Shown here one piece after another: positions 1-5,950 of a stretch of 8,226 nucleotides of DNA. The notes below the pieces were generated by a model. That model was not told the origin of the DNA. It ran no database searches and worked only from the letters and a program-made list of their open reading frames with translations. The stretch is from Chloroflexota bacterium (GTDB taxonomy: Bacteria > Chloroflexota > UBA6077), in assembly GCA_021788565.1 (NCBI GenBank), contig JAJYKO010000201.1:1-8226 (forward strand). The letters run 5' to 3'. Position numbers and translations under genes: made by a program. The stretch's first letter is position 1. The number at the start of each line of letters is the position of its first letter.

Positions 1-24
1 TTTCTCGGTGGCTTCCGCCGTTAA
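1..24 (+). CDS. Possible last codons of an upstream gene
   Basis: Frame 1 is open from the window edge and ends at a TAA at 22-24, reading FLGGFRR-stop. If real, the upstream gene ends 3 bases before the queA ATG. That would fit an operon with translational coupling, since no good SD is seen before queA. Seven codons are too few to identify a product or to exclude chance. Confidence 0.25.
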   Translation, partial: FLGGFRR

Positions 25-27
25 CTC

Positions 28-1071
28 ATGCGAACCTCTGACTTCGACTACCACCTTCCCCAGGAACTGATCGCCCAGACCCCAGTGGAGCCGCGGGACT
101 CCTCGCGCCTGCTCGTCCTGGATCGTCGCACCGGCGACGTCGAGCATCGGAGGTTCTCCGACCTGGTCGACTATCTGCGCCCCGGTGATCTGCTGGTGGC
201 CAACCGAAGCAGGGTGATCCCTGCTCGCCTTATCGGCGCCAAGGAGAGCACCGGCAGCCCCGTGGAGATGCTGTTGCTCAGGCCCGTCGCCGGGGACGGT
301 TCCTCCCCGGAATGGGAGGTGCTGCTCAAGCCAGCACGAAGGTTGAAGTCAGGCACGCGGGTGCTCTTCGGCGACGGGGCGTTGACGGCAACGGTGGTCT
401 CCTCAAACGGCCTAGGCGTAAGGAGGGTCCGCCTGGACGGCCAGGGCTCCGTGGATGACGTGGTGGATAGGCTGGGACGTCCCCCTCTGCCGCCCTACAT
501 AAAGGGTTACGTGGGCGACCCTGAGCGCTACCAGACGGTCTATGGCGATGTCAGAGGATCGGCTGCTGCCCCTACCGCTGGTTTGCATTTCACCCCGGAG
601 CTGATCACGAAGGTGACTGCCATGGGCGCGCGCCTGGCCTTCGTGACGCTCCACATCGGAATCGACACCTTCCGGCCTGTGCAGGAGGAAGATCCTACTA
701 CTCATCCCATGCACACGGAGTTCTATGAGGTCCCAGAGGAGGTGGCGGAGGAGATTAGCATGGCCAAGCGGGAGGGGCGAAGGGTGATCGCGGTCGGAAC
801 GACTACCGTCAGGGTTCTGGAGAGCGCCGCCGTCGACGCCGATCGGTCGCGAGTGCAGGCCGGGTCCGGGTGGACCGACCTCTTCATCTACCCCGGCTAT
901 CGATTCAGGGTGGTGGACGCCTTGATCACCAATTTCCACCTGCCGCGTTCGACCCTCATCATGCTGGTCAGCGCCCTGACGGGCAGGGAGCATCTGCTCA
1001 AAGCTTATGAGGAAGCAGTGGCGCTTCGTTATCGCTTCTTCAGCTTCGGAGACGCGATGCTCATAGTGTGA
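28..1071 (+). CDS. queA: S-adenosylmethionine:tRNA ribosyltransferase-isomerase (QueA)
   Basis: QueA transfers and isomerises the ribose of S-adenosylmethionine onto 7-aminomethyl-7-deazaguanine at the wobble position of tRNAs with GUN anticodons. The product is epoxyqueuosine, the last intermediate but one before queuosine. The enzyme is cytosolic. The 347-residue length is normal for the family, and hallmark blocks run from end to end: N-terminal SDFDYHLPQELIAQTP, NRSRVIPARLIG (59-70), PLPPYI (153-158), ERYQTVY (166-172), APTAGLHFT (181-189), HIGIDTFRPV (209-218), VGTTTVRVLES (256-266), ITNFHLPRSTLIMLVSA (300-316) and a C-terminal RYRFFSFGDAMLI. The ATG at 28 gives the usual family N-terminus, so I keep it although no strong SD precedes it; coupling to an upstream gene ending at 24 is possible. 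The reading frame is intact. Other queuosine genes (queC/D/E/F, tgt, queG) are not in the window. Confidence 0.97.
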   Translation: MRTSDFDYHLPQELIAQTPVEPRDSSRLLVLDRRTGDVEHRRFSDLVDYLRPGDLLVANRSRVIPARLIGAKESTGSPVEMLLLRPVAGDGSSPEWEVLLKPARRLKSGTRVLFGDGALTATVVSSNGLGVRRVRLDGQGSVDDVVDRLGRPPLPPYIKGYVGDPERYQTVYGDVRGSAAAPTAGLHFTPELITKVTAMGARLAFVTLHIGIDTFRPVQEEDPTTHPMHTEFYEVPEEVAEEISMAKREGRRVIAVGTTTVRVLESAAVDADRSRVQAGSGWTDLFIYPGYRFRVVDALITNFHLPRSTLIMLVSALTGREHLLKAYEEAVALRYRFFSFGDAMLIV

Positions 1072-1291
1072 GCGCACTGGACCTCTTCGACCGATTTCAC
1101 TGCGGCTGAGCCATTCCCATCCTACTGCCCAAGCGCACCATTTCCGGCCACGATTACGCCGGTTTCGATGCTGATGGGTATCCCTGGCGGCAGCCTTGCC
1201 ATTCACCTGGAGAAAACCATAGATCCCTGAACTATTGCACCTTCTAGCGCGTTATGGCATCATCGACTTTGTTGGTTCCTGTGCCCCCTCC

Positions 1292-1297
1292 AGGAGG
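1292..1297 (+). promoter_or_regulatory. Shine-Dalgarno site setting the kinase start at 1305
   Basis: AGGAGG lies 7 bases before the ATG at 1305. An in-frame ATG at 1254 would add 17 residues rich in Pro and Val but has no SD. The downstream start puts the kinase glycine loop at residues 19-26, the usual distance from the N-terminus. The SD therefore favours 1305. Confidence 0.85.
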
Positions 1298-1304
1298 TTG
1301 TGGA

Positions 1305-3398
1305 ATGGCTCTCCAGCCTGGCGCCAACCTGGGTCAGTACCGCATCGCCGAGCAACTCGGCCGCGGTGGTATGGCCACCGTCTACAAGGCCTACCAGCCC
1401 AGCCTCGACCGCTACGTGGCCGTCAAGGTCCTCCCCTCCTTCTACGCCGAGGACCCCGAGTACCTGAGTCGCTTTCGCCAAGAAGCGATTTCTATTGCCC
1501 GGATGCGCCATCCCAACATCCTGGCCGTCTACGACTACGGCGAGCAGATGGGCGTTACCTATATCGTCAGCGAATACGTCCCCGGGGGCACCCTCGCCCG
1601 CTACCTGAGTAAGCCTGTCTCTCTCGATTTCGCCGTTACCCTCCTGAAGCCTGTCGCTTCGGCTCTGGACTACGCCCACTCTCGAAAGCCTGCCATCATT
1701 CACCGGGACATCAAGCCCTCCAACATCCTCCTCACCGAGGATGGACTCCCGGTCGTCTCCGACTTCGGCATAGCCAAGATGATGGGGGGCGGCGTGAAGA
1801 CCCAGACGGGGATCGCGGTAGGTACTCCCGAATACATGGCGCCCGAGCAGGCCCTGGGAAACGCCAGCGCCGCCAGCGACATCTACTCCCTGGGCGTCGT
1901 TCTGTACCAGCTAGTCACCGGCCAGGTGCCCTACACTGCCGATACTCCCGTGGCGATAGTGCTTGCCCACATCAACAACCCGCTTCCCATGCCCCGGGCT
2001 TTGAGGACTGATCTACCAGAGGCGGTGGAGTCAGTCATTTTGAAAGCGTTGTCCAAGGAACCAGGGGACCGGTTCGAGACCGCAGGCGCCATGGTGCGGG
2101 CGCTGGAGAAGGCCGCGACTCAAGGGGCGATGGCGGTGCCACCCGTCGAGCCGCCGACAGTGGTCAGAGGACTGGATGCGCCTCGGAGCGCCGATTCTCA
2201 GCCGCTGGGGGCGCCGCCTGCGACCGCTCCCGAGCCGGCAGCGGAGGCACCTGTCTGGGCCGCGCCGCCGGAGACTCGAAAGCCGGCCACGGTCCCTGGC
2301 GCCTCTGTTCTGCCGGACCGGAACCTCGCGCCCACTCGTCCCCTCGACGCCGTTGAGTTCGCAAAGGCGGAGCCCGAGTTGAAGCGGTTGCCTGCCGAAC
2401 AGCGGAAGAGAGACAGAGGGGCGCCCTGGTGGCTCGCGGTAGTTGTGGTCCCGCTGGTCCTGATAGCCGCGGCCGGCTTTTGGATCCTATCGGAAATGGC
2501 TAGGCAGGAGGGGCAGCCAACAGCGGCTTCCGTCGCTGGTGCGCTAACCTCGACCTCGAGGGCCGCCGCCGTGCCCGAGCCGACGACCGTCCTTCTGGTC
2601 CTCTCGACTCCGGAGGGAGGTAGCTCGACCGTTCCGGCGCGTCTCGTGGCCACCGGGACTGCACCGGCTACGCGGGTACCCATTGCCAGCGGTCCCGTCA
2701 CCTCTACTGCCATCTCCCTTCCATCCGTCACTCCGACCGCCATCTCCGTCCCCTCCGCGACGGCAACTCCATTACCGGAACCGACTTCCCTGCCGGCTCC
2801 GGCTGCACCTGCGGCCGTTGAGGCAACGTCCTCCCCGGTACCCAAGCCGACGCCAGTGCCGACGGAGAAGCCCACCGCTACTCCCTCTCCTCAACCGTCG
2901 ACTCCCGGTCTCATTACGGATTTCGAGTCCTTCGGAACGTGGCAGCTCGGAGACCAGCCTAATGGAAGCTTCACGCAATCCAGCGAGAAGGTCCACGGCG
3001 GAAGTTTCTCCGGAAAGCTCTCGTATAACCTGCCAGATAACGAGGGCGACTTCGTGGTCTTCCTACGGCAGCCTCCCAGTCCCATGGGTGGCCAGCCCAC
3101 AGTCGTCCGCATCTGGGTCTACGAGGATGGCTCCGGCCATTTTCTGAACGGCCTTCTCCGGGACAGCCAGGGCGAGCGATGGCAGGTTAGCTTCGGCCGC
3201 CTCACCAACCAGGGGTGGACGCAGAGGGAAGCGATTATCGGTGCAAATCAACCGTGGCCCTCGGGGCACTGGGACGGACCCGCCAACGGTGTCATCGACT
3301 ATCCGGTTGCGTTCGCCGGCCTGGTGCTGGACCGGGTGGACGGCCCTCTCAGCGGAGCTATCTACATCGACGACCTCAGCTACGGGGACACCCAGTAG
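1305..3398 (+). CDS. Membrane-anchored Ser/Thr protein kinase with an outer beta-rich sensor-like domain
   Basis: This is a Hanks-type (PknB-like) kinase of 697 residues that phosphorylates Ser/Thr on proteins. The N-terminal catalytic domain (about 12-270) has every key motif: glycine loop GRGGMATVY (19-27), VAVK with Lys41, the alpha-C Glu60, HRDIKPSN with catalytic Asp135 and Asn140, DFG (153-155) and GTPEYMAPEQ (173-182). A Pro/Ala-rich juxtamembrane stretch with basic residues follows (about 275-374). One hydrophobic span comes next (about 375-395), then a Thr/Pro/Ser/Ala-rich linker (about 400-535) that should lie outside the membrane. The C-terminal 160 residues begin with DFESFGTW and end with IYIDDLSY, a pattern seen in galactose-binding/carbohydrate-binding beta-sandwich domains. 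There are no PASTA repeats, so it is not a standard PrkC/PknB. The kinase assignment is firm; the ligand and substrates are unknown. The gene stands alone, 233 bases after queA. Confidence 0.93.
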   Translation: MALQPGANLGQYRIAEQLGRGGMATVYKAYQPSLDRYVAVKVLPSFYAEDPEYLSRFRQEAISIARMRHPNILAVYDYGEQMGVTYIVSEYVPGGTLARYLSKPVSLDFAVTLLKPVASALDYAHSRKPAIIHRDIKPSNILLTEDGLPVVSDFGIAKMMGGGVKTQTGIAVGTPEYMAPEQALGNASAASDIYSLGVVLYQLVTGQVPYTADTPVAIVLAHINNPLPMPRALRTDLPEAVESVILKALSKEPGDRFETAGAMVRALEKAATQGAMAVPPVEPPTVVRGLDAPRSADSQPLGAPPATAPEPAAEAPVWAAPPETRKPATVPGASVLPDRNLAPTRPLDAVEFAKAEPELKRLPAEQRKRDRGAPWWLAVVVVPLVLIAAAGFWILSEMARQEGQPTAASVAGALTSTSRAAAVPEPTTVLLVLSTPEGGSSTVPARLVATGTAPATRVPIASGPVTSTAISLPSVTPTAISVPSATATPLPEPTSLPAPAAPAAVEATSSPVPKPTPVPTEKPTATPSPQPSTPGLITDFESFGTWQLGDQPNGSFTQSSEKVHGGSFSGKLSYNLPDNEGDFVVFLRQPPSPMGGQPTVVRIWVYEDGSGHFLNGLLRDSQGERWQVSFGRLTNQGWTQREAIIGANQPWPSGHWDGPANGVIDYPVAFAGLVLDRVDGPLSGAIYIDDLSYGDTQ

Positions 3399-3496
3399 AG
3401 GACGTCTCATGTTCCGGGGAAGTGGGGAAACCGAGGAGATTCACCAGCCCAGTGACGTGAGGGGGCGCAGGTTTTCTGGTACCGACCGATCCGATG

Positions 3497-3505
3497 TGTT
3501 ATAGT
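3497..3505 (+). promoter_or_regulatory. Candidate extended -10 promoter for hppA
   Basis: The sequence TGT-TATAGT fits the extended -10 form (TGn then TATAAT, with one mismatch in the hexamer). No good TTGACA lies 16-18 bases upstream; extended -10 promoters can do without one. A start near 3512 would give hppA a leader of about 280 bases. In GC-rich DNA an AT-rich hexamer of this quality is notable, but a single match by eye is weak evidence. Confidence 0.4.
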
Positions 3506-3636
3506 TGCCCGTGGCTCTTTTCTGTCTCCTTCATAGCGTCTCTTGTGAAGCGAACAGTTGGGCATCTAACTTGCTAGCACGATTCCCATCCGGCTTCTGC
3601 TTCATGCCACGATGCATGGCCTCACGACGCTGACCC

Positions 3637-3750
3637 GCCAGCTGGGCCGCTGGCTCGAGACGAAGAGGCTTGTCGATCACGGGGCTCGGGACGGAGCGGT
3701 TGTGCTCCGCCCATTTCATGTCCACGCGGACCCAACTAAGTGGGGGTCCG
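3637..3750 (+). promoter_or_regulatory. Cluster of three hairpins in the hppA leader
   Basis: Three perfect GC-rich stems stand in a row. GCCAGC/GCTGGC (3637-3642 with 3649-3654) has a 6-base loop. CGGAGC/GCTCCG (3692-3697 with 3704-3709) has a 6-base loop. CGGACCC/GGGTCCG (3727-3733 with 3744-3750) has a 10-base loop. A shorter one, CATGC/GCATG (3603-3607 with 3614-3618), lies just before. None is followed by a T run, so they do not look like intrinsic terminators. They could form a structured 5' UTR; short stems also arise by chance in GC-rich DNA. Confidence 0.35.
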
Positions 3751-3762
3751 GGGGAAGGCTCA

Positions 3763-3778
3763 CTCTGACTAGAGGAGG
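3763..3778 (+). promoter_or_regulatory. hppA ribosome binding site, partly inside a small hairpin
   Basis: AGGAGG at 3773-3778 is a full SD but sits 12 bases before the ATG at 3791, longer than the usual 5-9. CTCT (3763-3766) can pair with AGAG (3771-3774) across a 4-base loop and would cover the SD's first bases. The stem is only 4 bp, so an effect on translation is speculative. No alternative in-frame start codon lies nearer the SD. Confidence 0.6.
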
Positions 3779-3790
3779 GTTTTCAGCGTC

Positions 3791-5902
3791 ATGGAGTTGG
3801 TCTGGATAGTCCCAGTCGCGGGTTTGGTGACGATCTTATTCGCCTTCTATCTGGCGTGGGACGTTTTGCGCCGCGACACCGGAAACGATGCCATGCGGGC
3901 GGTGGCAGGAGCCATCTTCGAGGGCGCTATGGCGTTCTTGAAGCGGCAGTACCGCACGATCGGCATGCTGGCCGTTGTGACGGCGGTTCTTATTGGATTG
4001 TTGATCGGCTGGGTCGAGCACGACGGCGGCCTCGGCGTCAGGACTGGCATCGCTTTCCTGGTGGGTGCGGGCTGCTCGGCCCTGGCGGGGTTCATCGGCA
4101 TGTACGTGGCGGTGCAGTCCAACATTCGCACCGCTAGCGCCGCCCAGCGCAGCCTGGCAGAGGCGATCACCGTCTCAATGCGTGGGGGCGCGGTCTCCGG
4201 CTTCCTCGTCATCGCTATGAGCCTGCTTGGAGTGGCGGGCATTTTCGCCGCGTACGGCGGGCTGTCCCACCCCGATCAGGCGCCCTTCCTGATCGTGGGC
4301 TTCGGCTTCGGTGCCAGCTTCGTGGCTCTCTTCGCTCAGTTGGGCGGCGGGATCTACACCAAGGCCGCGGACATGGGCGCGGACCTGGTCGGTAAGGTTG
4401 AGGCAGGCATTCCCGAGGACGACCCGCGTAACGCGGCCGTCATCGCGGACCTCGTGGGAGACAATGTCGGCGACTGCGCGGGTCGTGGCGCCGACCTGTT
4501 CGAGTCCACGGCCGCCGAGAACATCGGCGCCATGATCCTCGGCGTGGCCATCTATGCCGCCACCAAGAACCCTGCCTGGATCGTCTTCCCGCTGGTGGTG
4601 CGCGCCTTCGGTTCCATTGCTTCCATGATCGGCATCCTCTTCGTCGGCGGGGCTAGCGAAGATAACCCGATGAAGGCGCTCAACCGTGGCTACTACGTGG
4701 CCGCGGGGCTGTCGGCGGTCTTCATGGTGTTCGTCGTCAGCGTGATGCTCGGGGACATGGCGTTCGCCTGGGCGGGACTGGTCGGCATCGTCACCAGCAT
4801 CGTCTTCGTATTCATCACCCAGTACTACACCGCGGGCCAGTGGCGCCCTGTGAGGTCGATCGCCGACGCGTCGAGGACGGGGCCCGCGACCAACATCGTC
4901 GCCGGACTCGCGGTCGGCTTCGAGACAACGGCCAGTACGGCGATCACCATCGGAATCGCCCTGCTTCTATCCTTCTGGCTGGGATCCACGACCGGGCTGG
5001 TTAACGGCGGTATCTACGGCACAGCCGTCGCGACCATGGGTATGCTGATGACCTGCGCGTACATCCTCTCGATGGACACCTTCGGGCCGATCACCGACAA
5101 CGCCGGTGGCATCAACGAGATGGCCCACGCTCCCGAAGACGCCCGCAGGATCACCGATGCCCTGGACGCAGTCGGCAACACCACCAAGGCCCTCACCAAG
5201 GGCTACGCGGTGGCCTCCGCCGCGCTGGCCGCCTTCCTTCTGTTCAGCGCATATCTGGATAAGGTGACCCAGGTGATGCGCACGCGACCCGGTGTCCCCG
5301 CGAACTACACGTTCAACACGGTCAACCTGGCCAACGTGGACGTGTTCGTCGGCGCCCTCCTGGGCACGATGCTGGTCTACCTCTTCAGCTCCCTCGCGAT
5401 CCGTGCGGTGCAGCGCGCCGCGAGCGCCATCATCGAGGAGGTTCGCCGCCAATTCCAGGCCGATCCGGGCATTATGGCGGGTACCTCCAAGCCCGACTAC
5501 GCGAAGTGCGTCGACATAACCACTCGAGCTGCCCTGCATGAGATGGTGGCCCCGGGCGTACTGGCCGTCGGCATGCCGGTCGTGGTGGGCCTGCTGCTGA
5601 GGGCGGAAGCCACGGCAGGGTTCCTGATGGTCGGCACCATCGCCGGCATCATGCTGGCGACCGTGCTGAACAACGGCGGCGGCGCCTGGGACAACGCGAA
5701 GAAGTTCATTGAGGCCGGCTACATGAAGATAGACGGCCAGGTGGTTGGCAAGAAGACCATGGCCCATGCGGCCGCGGTCGTGGGCGACACGGTCGGTGAT
5801 CCGTTCAAGGACACTGCCGGCCCGTCACTGCACGTACTGGTGAAGCTGCTGAGCACCATCACCCTCGTGCTGGCACCGCTGTTCATCGGGCCGCTGTTCT
5901 AG
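3791..5902 (+). CDS. hppA: Membrane-bound proton-pumping pyrophosphatase, K+-independent type
   Basis: This integral membrane enzyme hydrolyses cytosolic PPi and uses the energy to move protons across the membrane. At 703 residues and about 16 hydrophobic spans it is a normal, intact family member. The cytoplasmic active-site motifs are all present: GGGIYTKAADMGADLVGKVE (185-204), EDDPRN (209-214), DNVGD (224-228), DNAGGINEMA (436-445), WDNAKKFIEAG (633-643) and GDTVGDPFKDTAGPS (665-679). The segment GNTTKALTKG (462-471) has Lys466 and Thr469 where K+-dependent enzymes carry Ala and usually Gly. By the established family rule this marks the K+-independent subclass, which pumps H+. Glu238 in DLFES aligns with the semi-conserved gate Glu of transmembrane helix 6. 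The subclass is confident from sequence; the pumped ion is inferred from it. The gene follows a long structured leader and ends at an inverted repeat. Confidence 0.96.
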   Translation: MELVWIVPVAGLVTILFAFYLAWDVLRRDTGNDAMRAVAGAIFEGAMAFLKRQYRTIGMLAVVTAVLIGLLIGWVEHDGGLGVRTGIAFLVGAGCSALAGFIGMYVAVQSNIRTASAAQRSLAEAITVSMRGGAVSGFLVIAMSLLGVAGIFAAYGGLSHPDQAPFLIVGFGFGASFVALFAQLGGGIYTKAADMGADLVGKVEAGIPEDDPRNAAVIADLVGDNVGDCAGRGADLFESTAAENIGAMILGVAIYAATKNPAWIVFPLVVRAFGSIASMIGILFVGGASEDNPMKALNRGYYVAAGLSAVFMVFVVSVMLGDMAFAWAGLVGIVTSIVFVFITQYYTAGQWRPVRSIADASRTGPATNIVAGLAVGFETTASTAITIGIALLLSFWLGSTTGLVNGGIYGTAVATMGMLMTCAYILSMDTFGPITDNAGGINEMAHAPEDARRITDALDAVGNTTKALTKGYAVASAALAAFLLFSAYLDKVTQVMRTRPGVPANYTFNTVNLANVDVFVGALLGTMLVYLFSSLAIRAVQRAASAIIEEVRRQFQADPGIMAGTSKPDYAKCVDITTRAALHEMVAPGVLAVGMPVVVGLLLRAEATAGFLMVGTIAGIMLATVLNNGGGAWDNAKKFIEAGYMKIDGQVVGKKTMAHAAAVVGDTVGDPFKDTAGPSLHVLVKLLSTITLVLAPLFIGPLF

Positions 5903-5913
5903 CGCAAACGGGA

Positions 5914-5950
5914 TAAGACCTCCGAGGTCTCGAAGACCTCGGAGGTCTTA
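5914..5950. terminator. Perfect 17-bp inverted repeat between convergent genes, likely bidirectional terminator
   Basis: The left arm 5914-5930 and right arm 5934-5950 are perfectly complementary around a 3-base loop (CGA). The repeat begins 11 bases after the hppA stop. Its right arm contains the antiporter's stop codon (TAA on the minus strand, 5950-5948). The position suits transcription termination from both sides, although no long T run follows in either direction. Each arm is itself nearly palindromic (AGACCTC-N-GAGGTCT), so the element is also a tandem repeat of one 15-base palindrome with a different centre base. Confidence 0.7.

Larger units (their letters stand above)
3399..3790 (+). 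other. Intergenic region between the kinase and the pyrophosphatase genes
   Basis: These 392 bases hold no convincing gene. Small open frames occur on both strands (ATGs at 3409 and 3612 on plus, and 3725-3531 on minus), but none has an SD or a recognisable product. No clear terminator follows the kinase stop. The region contains a candidate promoter near 3500 and then several GC-rich hairpins leading to the hppA start. I matched it to no known riboswitch or tRNA by eye. Confidence 0.7.

Noticed and set aside
1144..1162. CCGGC/GCCGG hairpin after queA followed by TTT, as a terminator
   Set aside because: A 5-bp stem with a 9-base loop and only three T residues is too weak to call.
412..1206. 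264-residue open frame on the minus strand opposite queA
   Set aside because: It lies antisense to a certain gene, has a low-complexity Arg/His/Gly-rich composition and no recognisable domain. It is a codon-bias shadow typical of GC-rich DNA.
1235..1263. TTGCAC - 17 bases - CATCAT as a promoter for the kinase gene
   Set aside because: Only 3 of 6 bases match the -35 and 4 of 6 match the -10; this is no better than chance in a 233-base gap.
3612..3809. 65-codon plus-strand frame overlapping the hppA start
   Set aside because: It has no SD and no recognisable product, and it is out of frame with hppA. A leader peptide is possible but unsupported.
4967..5767. 266-residue minus-strand frame inside hppA
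   Set aside because: It is antisense to highly conserved pyrophosphatase motifs, with His/Gly/Arg-rich shadow composition.
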